A program made the translations under genes and the position numbers. The notes beneath the pieces were generated by a model. It saw only the letters and a program-made list of their open reading frames with translations, made no database searches and was not told where the DNA came from. DNA of 59,087 bases from Verrucomicrobiaceae bacterium (GTDB taxonomy: Bacteria > Verrucomicrobiota > Verrucomicrobiia > Verrucomicrobiales > Verrucomicrobiaceae): contig JAEUHJ010000077.1 in assembly GCA_016795375.1 (NCBI GenBank), forward strand, positions 1-59,087. Reading direction: 5' to 3'. Shown piece by piece: positions 8,938-17,136 of this stretch. Each line of letters begins with the position of its first letter. Within the stretch, counting starts at the first letter, position 1.

Positions 8938-9648
8938 TTACTTCGCTTTCTTCTTCGCCTTGCCTTTCGCGGCGCCTTTGGCCGGCGCGGCGGCCACTTT
9001 TTCACCCGGCTTCGGCAGCGCGGCCTTCACATCCTCCCATGCGGGATTCAGCGTGGCCTCACGAAGGGAAAAATTGCGGAAATCAACCGACTGGCCGCCG
9101 ACAGTGAAGCCGGGGGCCGCCTTCTCCTGGAGGAACAACGCGTCAGCGCCCCAGGCGGCGAGGTCATCCACCTTGCCGAGCATTTTGTCACCCACCATCT
9201 CGAGGCGCACCTTGTGCCAGCCTTCGGAGAGCTCAGCGGGGAAGCGGGCGAAGACGACCGCCTTGTCCGGACCCTCGTGGTCGTTGTCATCACGCTGCAC
9301 GGTCACGGACTTCGGCGTGATCATGATGCGGGCCATGTGGTCTTTGACGGCATTGATCGAAAGGCTCGTGCTGCGCGCCCCGGCGAATTTGAATTCGTAT
9401 TCGATGACGAAATCCTTCAGCTTGTCGGTCATGCGGAGCACCGCGCCGTGCTTGTCCGCCGCGAGCTCGGCACCGCGCAACACGCCGTTAACGGGCTGCC
9501 ACTCGCCTTTCGCGGCCCTCCACGGCTTCCCGGCGCCGGCGGCAAGATTGTTTTCATAAAGAACTTTGCCTGGGATGGCGAGGAGCGGCTGGTCCGCGGC
9601 TTGAATGATGGACGCGAGGCCGAAGGCGAGAAGGAGAGCGTGTTTCAT
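8938..9648 (-). CDS. Secreted DUF1080-like (LamG-like fold) protein
   Basis: 236 residues. An N-terminal signal peptide (MKHALLLAFGLASIIQA) is followed by a concanavalin-like beta-sandwich resembling the 3-keto-disaccharide hydrolase/DUF1080 group: VLYENNLA near the start, then KDFVIEYEFKFAG, GWHKVRLEMVGDKMLGKVDD, and the closing VDFRNFSLREA. The C-terminal tail of about 25 residues is Ala/Lys rich (AKGAAKGKAKKKAK), as in many verrucomicrobial secreted proteins. The start is taken at 9648 because the signal peptide begins there, although the frame is open to 9885. Likely acts on or binds carbohydrate in the periplasm; the substrate is not readable. Confidence 0.7.
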   Translation of the reverse strand: MKHALLLAFGLASIIQAADQPLLAIPGKVLYENNLAAGAGKPWRAAKGEWQPVNGVLRGAELAADKHGAVLRMTDKLKDFVIEYEFKFAGARSTSLSINAVKDHMARIMITPKSVTVQRDDNDHEGPDKAVVFARFPAELSEGWHKVRLEMVGDKMLGKVDDLAAWGADALFLQEKAAPGFTVGGQSVDFRNFSLREATLNPAWEDVKAALPKPGEKVAAAPAKGAAKGKAKKKAK

Positions 9649-9715
9649 GGGCCGGTGTGAACGACGGGGCCGGATGCTTGTTGCGTGAAAATCCGTCGCC
9701 TGATACAACCAGCGC

Positions 9716-10807
9716 ATGCGCAAGTCCCTCGCCTGCTCCATCCTCGCCACCACTTGCATGCAAGCCGCCGAACCGACCCCTGCCGACGCCTGGCTGGCGA
9801 AAAGCAAAATCGCACCGCCGTTGGCCGTGCCAACGTCGCTCGATGCGTGGCAGCGGCAACGTATGGAAATCCGCACGAAGCTCAATGAGCTAATCGGTGA
9901 TCTGCCGCCACGCCCGCCGGTTTCATCGTTTCAAGTCGTCGCGAAGGAGAACAAAGGCTCCTACACGCATGAGACGATCCAGTTCGACAACGGCGCGGGC
10001 GAAATCGTGAAGGGCTATGTGTTTGTGCCGAAGAACGCGACGCCGCAAAGCAGGGCCCCGGCCATCCTCTACTGCCACTGGCACGGCGGGCAGTATGACA
10101 GCGGGAAGGCGGAGATGCTGCGGACGAATGCGACACCCGTGCCCGCAGGTCCTGCGCTGGCGCGGGCGGGCTACGTCGTGCTCGGCATCGACGCGCCGTG
10201 TTTTGGCGAACGCAATGGCGGTGGCCCCGACGGCCCGCAGCAGAAAGGCGGCAACGGCGAGATGACAGCGGCCAAATTCAATCTCTGGGCCGGACGTACG
10301 CTGTGGGGCATGATCGTGCGTGATGATCTCACCGCGCTGGATTATCTCTGCTCGCGTCCCGAAGTCGATGCGCGGCGTGTCGGCGTCACCGGCATCAGCA
10401 TGGGCGCCACGCGGAGCTGGTGGATCATGGCGATGGACGACCGCCCGTGCGCTGCGGTGTGCGTCGGCTGCATGACGCGTTACGAAGAATTGATCCGTGC
10501 CGGCATGCTCAAGGCGCACGGCATCTACTACTTCGTGCCCGGCATGCTGAAACACTTCGACAGCGAGGCCGTGATCGCCCTCGCCGCGCCACGCCCGATG
10601 CTTTTTATGACCGGCGACCAGGACGGCGGCTCACCGGTCGAAGGCGTGCGGAAAATCGGCGAGATCGTCAGCAAAGTGTATGCGCTGCATGGTGACGCAG
10701 CCGCAGGTCGCTTTGAGAACGCCATTTATCCAGGCGTCGGGCATGTGTATCTGCCGGAGATGTGGGAGAAGACGATGCGGTGGATGGATCAGCGGGTGAA
10801 AAACTAG
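9716..10807 (+). CDS. Secreted alpha/beta hydrolase, dienelactone-hydrolase/acetyl-xylan-esterase type
   Basis: 363 residues with a short signal peptide (to about residue 18). The alpha/beta-hydrolase fold is shown by the oxyanion-region motif YCHWHGG (119-125), the nucleophile elbow GISMG with Ser228, an acid in TGDQDGG (Asp301 or Asp303), and a C-terminal His in GVGHVY. The arrangement fits secreted carbohydrate esterases of the Abhydrolase_7/DLH group that are abundant in polysaccharide-degrading Verrucomicrobia. It is divergent from the DUF1080-like gene with a 67-bp shared upstream region and convergent with phosphofructokinase 7 bp downstream. The ester substrate is unknown. Confidence 0.75.
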   Translation: MRKSLACSILATTCMQAAEPTPADAWLAKSKIAPPLAVPTSLDAWQRQRMEIRTKLNELIGDLPPRPPVSSFQVVAKENKGSYTHETIQFDNGAGEIVKGYVFVPKNATPQSRAPAILYCHWHGGQYDSGKAEMLRTNATPVPAGPALARAGYVVLGIDAPCFGERNGGGPDGPQQKGGNGEMTAAKFNLWAGRTLWGMIVRDDLTALDYLCSRPEVDARRVGVTGISMGATRSWWIMAMDDRPCAAVCVGCMTRYEELIRAGMLKAHGIYYFVPGMLKHFDSEAVIALAAPRPMLFMTGDQDGGSPVEGVRKIGEIVSKVYALHGDAAAGRFENAIYPGVGHVYLPEMWEKTMRWMDQRVKN

Positions 10808-10814
10808 TGTTGAA

Positions 10815-11963
10815 TCACCACGAACTCAGATGTTCGTGCAGTTGCTCCATCTCCTGGGAAAAAGCGGCGCGTTCCGGCATGTCAGCGGTGCCGTAGGGGA
10901 CGATCTCGACGATGTTTTTGCGCAGGACGGTGACGCCGTTCCTGCCGTTCTCATCAATGATGGTCTTCCACGCGCAATCCGCGAAACGGGCGGCGAGGAT
11001 GCAGTCATGCGGCGTGGTGTGGCCGCCGCGCTGCAAATGACCGAGGACCGAGGGACGCACCTCCAGGTCGGGGAAGGGAGCCCCAGGGCGCTGGAAGTAC
11101 TCCTGGAACGCCTCCATCAGCACATAAGCGCGGTTGCGCTTCTGCTGCGGCTCAAATTGCACGCCTTCGGCCACCAGCACGATGGCGTGGCCGCGGCCGC
11201 GGGTCATCGCGCCTTCGATCTTCGCGGCGAGGCGCTGCATGTCCGCGGCTGTGAGCGGGCCGGCCTCAGGAGTGATGACCATCTCCGCGCCGGAGGCCAG
11301 ACCTGCCATGCGCGCGAGGTCGCCGCTCTCACGACCCATCGTTTCGAGCACCATCACGCGGCGGTGGCTACGGGCGGTGTCGATGAAATGATCCACGGAC
11401 CACACGAGCGTGTTCACCGCCGTGTCCACACCGAGCGCCATGTCGGTGAACTGCAAATCATTGTCGATCGTGGCCGGGACGCCGATGACGCGCAGGTCGC
11501 TCTCCTCTTCGAGCAATTTCGCGCCGGTGAGCGAGCCGTCACCACCGACGACGACGAGCGCACGGATGTTCAGACCCTTCAGCAGATGGATGACCTTCGC
11601 CCGCACCTCCTTGTCATGAAATTCCAGGCAGCGTGCGGAGCCGAGGATCGTGCCGCCCTTGCCCATGATCCCGCTCACGCTGGCATGGTCCATCTGGATG
11701 ATGTGAAGCTGCTCGGAGATCAATCCGGCGCGGCCAACGTGGGTGGCGATGTCTTTTTTCAGACGCACCAGCGCCTCGGCGTCGCCGTTCAAGGCACGGG
11801 CGGTGCGCACCAGGCCGCGGTAGCCGTCGCGAACGCCGAGCACCGTTATTTTTTCGCGGTTCAGACCGAGGCGCACGATGGCGCGGAGAAAGGCGTTCAT
11901 GCCGGGCGAGTCGCCACCGCTGAAGAGCACGGCGACAGATTGTTCGGGGAAAATCGGAGTCAT
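10815..11963 (-). CDS. pfkA: 6-phosphofructokinase (ATP-type motif)
   Basis: 382 residues. Catalyses fructose-6-phosphate phosphorylation in glycolysis. Motifs in order: SGGDSPGMN (15-23) for nucleotide binding; VVGGDGSLTGA, where Gly after GGD favours ATP over pyrophosphate as donor; PATIDND with the catalytic base Asp; METMGRESG-type substrate-binding segment (LETMGRESGDLA); and AEGVQ. At 382 residues it is longer than the 320-residue bacterial PfkA and close to the group III or mixed-donor PFKs, so donor specificity is not certain. It stands alone, convergent with the esterase gene, with its start only about 90 bp from the divergent permease gene. Confidence 0.88.
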   Translation of the reverse strand: MTPIFPEQSVAVLFSGGDSPGMNAFLRAIVRLGLNREKITVLGVRDGYRGLVRTARALNGDAEALVRLKKDIATHVGRAGLISEQLHIIQMDHASVSGIMGKGGTILGSARCLEFHDKEVRAKVIHLLKGLNIRALVVVGGDGSLTGAKLLEEESDLRVIGVPATIDNDLQFTDMALGVDTAVNTLVWSVDHFIDTARSHRRVMVLETMGRESGDLARMAGLASGAEMVITPEAGPLTAADMQRLAAKIEGAMTRGRGHAIVLVAEGVQFEPQQKRNRAYVLMEAFQEYFQRPGAPFPDLEVRPSVLGHLQRGGHTTPHDCILAARFADCAWKTIIDENGRNGVTVLRKNIVEIVPYGTADMPERAAFSQEMEQLHEHLSSW

Positions 11964-12052
11964 GGGGAAATGGGGGACGGGTGCCTTAGCGAGCTTGCCG
12001 GGAGAGGCAAGCGACGAGCTTGCAGGGGCCGCCGGGCGTGTTAAGGGCGCTT

Positions 12053-12940
12053 GTGTCCCCCGCTTTCGCCACCGCGCTGTTTCCGTTTGTCGCCGCCTTG
12101 CTGTATGCCTTCGGCGCGCTGGTTTTGAAACGTTCCAGCGACCTCGGCGTCGGCCTCTGGCGCACCACCTTTGTGGCCAATCTCATCGTCGCGGCGTTGT
12201 TCTCACTGCTGTGGCTGCTGGGCGGCCCGCCGGTGGAAAAAGAGCTGCTCTGGCAGCCCGGCGTGATCGCCATGTGCCTCTTCGTCGGCCAGATTTCGCA
12301 GTTCCTCGCGCTCGAAAAGGGCGACGTGTCCGTCGCGGTGCCCGTGTTCGGTCTCAAGGTCATCCTCGTGGCCTTCCTCACACCGGTGCTCATCGGCGAA
12401 GCCGTGGGCTTGAAAATCTGGGCCGCCGCGCTGCTCAGCGTGCTCGGCATCACCTTCCTGAACCGCAAGGACGCCGGCGCTCCGCCGCGCAACCTGCTCA
12501 TCACCTTCATCGCCGGCGGCATCGGCTCGGTGGCCTTCGCGATTTTTGATCTCCTCGTGCAAAAATGGGGGCCGGCCTGGGGCGCGGGCCGCCTGCTGCC
12601 GTGCATTTTCTGGATCAACGCACTGCTCTCCTTCGGTCTCATCTTCCGCTTCTCCGCGCCGCTCAGCGCGGTGCCTGGCAAGGCGTGGCCCTGGCTTCTG
12701 GGTGGTTCCGCCCTGCTCGGCATTCAGAGCATCACCTTCGTCAGCACGCTCGCCATCTTTGGCAAGGCCACGACTGCAAACATCGTCTATGCCTCCCGCG
12801 GCCTGCTCAGCGTCGTGCTCGTGTGGATGATCGGCCACTGGTTCAAGAACGCCGAGCAGCACCTCGCCCCCGCCGTCCTGCGCTGGCGCATGGCCGGCGC
12901 GCTCATGATGATGAGCGCCATCGTGCTGGTGGTGGTGTGA
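12053..12940 (+). CDS. DMT-superfamily (EamA-like) permease
   Basis: About 295 residues and ten hydrophobic helices in two repeats of five, the EamA/DMT layout. An acidic patch KGDVSVAVPVFGLKVILVAFLTP in the first repeat matches the usual sugar/drug-metabolite exporter signature. A GTG at 12053 preceded by AAGGG seven bases away is preferred; a TTG at 12020 would add eleven residues without hydrophobic character. The transported substrate cannot be inferred. It is divergent from pfkA. Confidence 0.75.
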   Translation: MSPAFATALFPFVAALLYAFGALVLKRSSDLGVGLWRTTFVANLIVAALFSLLWLLGGPPVEKELLWQPGVIAMCLFVGQISQFLALEKGDVSVAVPVFGLKVILVAFLTPVLIGEAVGLKIWAAALLSVLGITFLNRKDAGAPPRNLLITFIAGGIGSVAFAIFDLLVQKWGPAWGAGRLLPCIFWINALLSFGLIFRFSAPLSAVPGKAWPWLLGGSALLGIQSITFVSTLAIFGKATTANIVYASRGLLSVVLVWMIGHWFKNAEQHLAPAVLRWRMAGALMMMSAIVLVVV

Positions 12941-13124
12941 CGACGGAGAACGATGCGAACGTCATGAGGGAATGTCGGCGCATCACCCCGTGCCCCGGCA
13001 AACTCTCCGCGCATGATCTGCAAAGACGGTGCCCGGCTTTCGTTTCGATGCCGGGTTTGCAAGGCGGGGCCACCAGTGCGGCATTCCCCCCTCCTCGACC
13101 GCCTCTTTCACTTCCAATCGCGCC

Positions 13125-14597
13125 ATGAAATCACTCCTCGCCTCCTTGCTCCTCATTCTCAGCCCGGCGATCTTCGCCGCCGGCCCGAACATCATCCTCA
13201 TCAACATCGACGATCTCGGCTACGCTGACATCGGTCCCTTCGGTGGCAAAGTCCCCACGCCAAACCTCGACCGCATGGCGAAGGAGGGCATGAAACTCAC
13301 CAGCCATTATGCCGCGCCGTTGTGCTCGCCCTCGCGCGCGGCCATGATGACCGGCTGCCACCCCAAACGTGTGCTGCCCATCCCCGGCGTGCTCTTTCCG
13401 GCCGCCGCGGTTGGATTGAGCCCGGATCAAATCACCGTCGCCGAAGTGCTCAAAGAAGCCGGTTACGCCACCGCCTGCATCGGGAAGTGGCATCTCGGCG
13501 ACCAGCCCGGGTTTCTCCCCACCCATCAGGGCTTCGACCATTACTTCGGCATTCCATATTCCAACGACATGGGTCCCGCCGCGGAAGGATCGAAGAGCAA
13601 TCCCGGCAGCCCCGCCCCATCGGAAAAAGAGGCCGTCAGAAAAGGTCCCAGCCCGAAAAAACACGGGGGCGATGAGACCGGACTCAAAGGCGTGTCACAA
13701 CCGCCGCTGCCGCTCCTCGATGACCACAATGTCGTCGAGCGCGTCAAGGCCGCCGGACAGCACACCATGACGCGCCGCTACACCGAGCGCGCGGTCAAAT
13801 TCATCCGCGAACACCAGACGGCGCCTTTTTTCCTCTACCTGCCGCACAACGCCGTCCACTTCCCGCACTACCCGCATCAGGATCACCTGGGCAAATCCGG
13901 TGTCAGCCTGCAAAAAGACTGGTGCATGGAAGTCGATGCGTCAGTCGGCCAGGTGCTCGACACGCTGCGTGAGTTGAAGCTCGACCGGAACACGCTCGTC
14001 GTCTTCACCAGCGACAACGGCGGCCCGCTCCAGCAAGGCGCTGACAACACGCCGCTGCGCGGCGGCAAAAACAGCACACTCGAAGGCGGCGTGCGCGTCT
14101 GCACCATCGCCTGGTGGCCGGGCAAAATCACCGCAGGCGCCAGAACGGCCGCCATCACCTCCCACATGGACTGGCTGCCCACCTTCGGCGCTTTGGCACG
14201 CTGCAGGAACGTGGATGGACTCAAGCTCGACGGCATGGACATCTCTCCCCTGCTTCTCGGCCGGAAAGACGCCGCCGGCCACGATGTCTTCCACTACTAC
14301 CACGGTTTCAACCTCCAGGCCGTCCGCTCCGGCCCGTGGAAGCTCCACCTCGAAAAGACCGAGCTCTATAACCTCGACTTCGACATCGGCGAAGCCAGCA
14401 ACATCGCCGCAAGCCACCCTGACATCGTCGCACGGCTCCAAAAACACGCCGAAACGATGAGAGCTGACCTCGGCGACAAAACCAGGGACGCGCCCGGCGT
14501 CCGCGCGCTCGGCCATGTCGCAAATCCGCAGCCCCTCATCGGCCACGATGGCAAAGTGCGTCCTGGGTTCGACAAGGCCGCCACCTTTCTCCCCTGA
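13125..14597 (+). CDS. Secreted arylsulfatase (sulfatase 1)
   Basis: 490 residues with signal peptide (MKSLLASLLLILSPAIFAA). Family S1 formylglycine sulfatase: metal-binding Asp29-Asp30 in INIDDLGYADIG, and the formylglycine motif C67-S-P-S-R71, whose Cys is oxidised by a maturase to give the catalytic aldehyde. Further conserved segments are GKWHLGD, TSDNGGP and the metal-binding region around it. It hydrolyses sulfate esters, probably on polysaccharides. The open frame reaches upstream to 13029, but the signal peptide fixes the start at 13125. A 180-bp gap without other features precedes it. The maturase is not in the window. Confidence 0.93.
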   Translation: MKSLLASLLLILSPAIFAAGPNIILINIDDLGYADIGPFGGKVPTPNLDRMAKEGMKLTSHYAAPLCSPSRAAMMTGCHPKRVLPIPGVLFPAAAVGLSPDQITVAEVLKEAGYATACIGKWHLGDQPGFLPTHQGFDHYFGIPYSNDMGPAAEGSKSNPGSPAPSEKEAVRKGPSPKKHGGDETGLKGVSQPPLPLLDDHNVVERVKAAGQHTMTRRYTERAVKFIREHQTAPFFLYLPHNAVHFPHYPHQDHLGKSGVSLQKDWCMEVDASVGQVLDTLRELKLDRNTLVVFTSDNGGPLQQGADNTPLRGGKNSTLEGGVRVCTIAWWPGKITAGARTAAITSHMDWLPTFGALARCRNVDGLKLDGMDISPLLLGRKDAAGHDVFHYYHGFNLQAVRSGPWKLHLEKTELYNLDFDIGEASNIAASHPDIVARLQKHAETMRADLGDKTRDAPGVRALGHVANPQPLIGHDGKVRPGFDKAATFLP

Positions 14598-14670
14598 CGG
14601 AGCCCTTCCTCTTTCCCGGCGAGTTCCGCGCACGTCCGACGGCGGGGGAAAAAAGACTCACCCTTGTGAC

Positions 14671-15927
14671 TCACGCCGCCATCGGCACCCCATGGGGCAA
14701 TGAGTCGGGCAGCGGCGCGAACTCGCGGATTTTCGTCCACAGGCTGGTGTAATCCTTGTTCACGTCCCCGGAGAGGCAGTCAGTGATCTCGCCGCCGGCG
14801 TCGGGGTACTTCATCACCACGTCCTTGAAGGAGAACTGCGGATCGTAGAAGGCGTACACGAGCTTGCGCATGTTGTCGATGCCCTGGCGCATCATCTGTG
14901 TGTAGGCGTCGAACCGTTGTGGCGAAAGATCGCCAGCCAGCAGGGCCTCATGCGTGGCGTCTGCCGCCGCGACGCCGCTTTTCAACGCCACCAACACACC
15001 ACTGCTGAACACGGGATCGAGAAACGCGTAGGCGTCTCCCACGAGTAGTAGGCCTGGCGCGGCACCGTACTTGGAATGACGTGTGTACTCGCTGGTGATC
15101 CGGTACTCACCCGTGCAGACGCCTTCCGCCAGATGCTCCTCGATCCATTGGTTTTCACCGACCTCGCGCTCGAACATCGCCTTCAGGTCCTTCACCCCGC
15201 CACGACTCAAATACCTGCCCTCGGCCACCACGCCCACGCTCACCATGTCGTCGTGCATCGGGATGTGCCAGAACCAGCCCTTCTCTGGCACGAAGGCGAT
15301 CGTCGTCGCCCCCTCGTCGATGCCGGACTCGCGCTTCGAGCCCTTGTAGTACGTCCACACGGCCACCTTGTTCAGATGCGGATCGCCCACCCGCCAGCCC
15401 TCGCGCACAGAGGCGAACGCCTCCTTCCCGGATGCGTCGATGACCAGCTTCGCCAGCAGGTGCTCCATGCCTCCGTCCTTGCCCTGCACCTCGACCCCGA
15501 TGACGCGGCCGCTGTCGTCCTTCAGCAGCTTCGTGACCGTCGTCTCCTCACGCACCTCCGCGCCTTTTGACCGCGCATGATTCATGAGCATCAGGTCAAA
15601 CTCGGAACGCAGCACCTGCCACGTCTGCGCGATGGTCTCGCGGTCGTAACGGTCGAAAAAGTAGAAGGGCTGCGACTTCTTGCCGTCCGGCTGCACAAAG
15701 CTGACACTGTACTTTTTTGTGAAGCAGCTCTTCCTCATCATCGGGATCAGGCCCAGCCGCTCCAGCGGCCCAAAAGTGAACGGAATCAACGACTCGCCGA
15801 TGTGGTAGCGCGGAAATTTCTCCCGCTCGATCACCAGCACCCTGCGTCCGTGCTCCGCGAGGATGGCCGCCGCGCTGGTCCCTGCCGGCCCGCCGCCGAT
15901 GATGAGTACGTCGTGGTGATGATTCAT
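14671..15927 (-). CDS. FAD-dependent oxidoreductase of the flavin-dependent halogenase family
   Basis: 418 residues. Rossmann FAD motif GGGPAG (11-16), then FPRYHIGESLIP (38-49), typical of halogenase-type PHBH flavoproteins. Residues 218-223, WFWHIP, match the halogenase W-x-W-x-I-P signature, and CFTKKYSVSF (68-77) places Lys71/Lys72 where halogenases keep the catalytic lysine that carries the chloramine. GDAYAFLDPVFSSG is the second FAD contact. The geranylgeranyl-reductase relatives usually lack W-x-W-x-I-P, which favours halogenase-like chemistry, but no biosynthetic cluster surrounds it, so the substrate and even true halogenation remain open. Start at ATG 15927; the upstream frame lacks family similarity. 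Divergent from the DUF3500 gene. Confidence 0.75.
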   Translation of the reverse strand: MNHHHDVLIIGGGPAGTSAAAILAEHGRRVLVIEREKFPRYHIGESLIPFTFGPLERLGLIPMMRKSCFTKKYSVSFVQPDGKKSQPFYFFDRYDRETIAQTWQVLRSEFDLMLMNHARSKGAEVREETTVTKLLKDDSGRVIGVEVQGKDGGMEHLLAKLVIDASGKEAFASVREGWRVGDPHLNKVAVWTYYKGSKRESGIDEGATTIAFVPEKGWFWHIPMHDDMVSVGVVAEGRYLSRGGVKDLKAMFEREVGENQWIEEHLAEGVCTGEYRITSEYTRHSKYGAAPGLLLVGDAYAFLDPVFSSGVLVALKSGVAAADATHEALLAGDLSPQRFDAYTQMMRQGIDNMRKLVYAFYDPQFSFKDVVMKYPDAGGEITDCLSGDVNKDYTSLWTKIREFAPLPDSLPHGVPMAA

Positions 15928-16077
15928 GAGCACAGATGACAACGTGCCTGCGCCGCGAAGCTGTCCGCTGACACGGGCGCGCACAATACCATTTCAGCAT
16001 CATCTCCATGCCGGGAGGCGATCAAGCGGCGGAAAACAAAACTTCCCACCGCCCTGCACATTTGATACAAACCAGCC

Positions 16078-17058
16078 ATGAACGCGCACCCTGCCCCGCT
16101 CTCCCGCCGTGAAATGATCACACGCGGCACACAAGCCGTCGCCGCCGGCCTCCTCGGCTCCGCCTTCGGCGCTGAAAAGAAAATCGCAACCTCCGAGACA
16201 CTCGTCCAGCAGCTTTACGGCAGCATGGACGAGGCCCAGCGCAAGACGCTCTGCTTCGCCTGGAGCGATCCGCGTCGTCTCAAGGTGGACAACAACTGGC
16301 ACATCACGCCGCAGAAAATCCGCGACGTGCTCAAGCCGGACCAGCAGGAGCTCGTGCGCGAGATTTTCGACAAACTCCACAGCGACGAGTACAAATCCGA
16401 GGTCTGGCGCCAGTTCGACCACGACAACAAGGGCGACGGTGGCTTCGGCAGCGCCTCGATCGCGCTCTTCGGCGATCCTGGCACGAACCAGTTCGAGTTC
16501 GTCCTCACCGGCCGCCATTGCACCCGCCGCTGCGATGGCGACAGCGAGAAAGGCGCGGCCTTCGGCGGCCCCATTTTCTACGGCCACGCCGCCCAGGGCT
16601 TCAACGAGAAACCCGGCCATCCCGGCAACGCCTACTGGTATCAGGCCAGGCGCGCGAACGAGGTCTTCCAAGCGCTCGACGGCAAACAGCGTGAAATCGC
16701 CCTTCTCGATGAATCACGCGACGAAGACGGCAACGACACCGTGAAACTCACCGGCAAAACGAAAGGCCTCGAAGGCATCCGCCTCTCCGAACTCACCTCA
16801 GACCAGAAGGATCTCGTCAAAAAAGTCATCGCCGACCTGCTGAAACCCTTCCGCCAGTCCGAGCGCGAAGAGTCGATGAAATACATCGAGGCCGGCGGCT
16901 ACGACAACCTGCACATGGCCTTCTACAAGAACCAGGACGTCGGCAAGGACGGCGTCTGGGACGTGTGGCAGATCGAAGGCCCGAACATGATCTGGTTCTT
17001 CCGCGGCGACCCCCACGTCCACTGCTGGGCGCACATCCGTGCGCCGAAGGCCGCGTGA
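16078..17058 (+). CDS. DUF3500 family protein with Tat-type signal
   Basis: 326 residues. The N-terminus has a twin-arginine signal (SRREMITRG followed by a hydrophobic Ala/Gly stretch to about residue 31), so the protein is probably exported folded. The body matches DUF3500: RKTLCFAWSDPRRLKVDNNWHI, FVLTGRHCTRRCDGD and a closing IWFFRGDPHVHCWAHIR rich in His and Trp. The HVHCW segment looks like a metal or cofactor site, but the function of the family is unknown. It is divergent from the halogenase-like gene across 150 bp and convergent with the ceramidase-like gene, with a REP doublet between. Confidence 0.8.
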   Translation: MNAHPAPLSRREMITRGTQAVAAGLLGSAFGAEKKIATSETLVQQLYGSMDEAQRKTLCFAWSDPRRLKVDNNWHITPQKIRDVLKPDQQELVREIFDKLHSDEYKSEVWRQFDHDNKGDGGFGSASIALFGDPGTNQFEFVLTGRHCTRRCDGDSEKGAAFGGPIFYGHAAQGFNEKPGHPGNAYWYQARRANEVFQALDGKQREIALLDESRDEDGNDTVKLTGKTKGLEGIRLSELTSDQKDLVKKVIADLLKPFRQSEREESMKYIEAGGYDNLHMAFYKNQDVGKDGVWDVWQIEGPNMIWFFRGDPHVHCWAHIRAPKAA

Positions 17059-17126
17059 CAAGGAGCGGGATTTGCCAAGTCCCGTCTTCCGTTCAATCCA
17101 AGGCACTTGGCAAGTGCCTCTCCTTG
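17059..17126. repeat. REP doublet (BIME-like), two inverted hairpins between convergent genes
   Basis: Two short stem-loops face each other: 17066-17084 (8-bp stem with one wobble pair, GCC loop) and 17101-17119 (perfect 8-bp stem, AGGCACTT/AAGTGCCT, GGC loop). The outer flanks CAAGGAG and CTCCTTG are also complementary, so the whole 68 bp is an inverted pair of one 26-base unit, about 21 of 26 positions matching. It starts at the first base after the DUF3500 stop and ends 10 bp before the ceramidase-like stop. This is the architecture of a BIME; it may also serve as a bidirectional terminator, although neither hairpin is followed by a long T run. Confidence 0.75.
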
Positions 17127-17136
17127 ACCTGCCGTA

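Noticed and set aside
10807..10815. Terminator between the esterase and phosphofructokinase genes
   Set aside because: The gap is only 7 bp and no hairpin is visible.
17059..17126. Simple rho-independent terminator
   Set aside because: The hairpins lack the T run and their paired, inverted unit structure is better explained as a REP doublet, although termination is not excluded.
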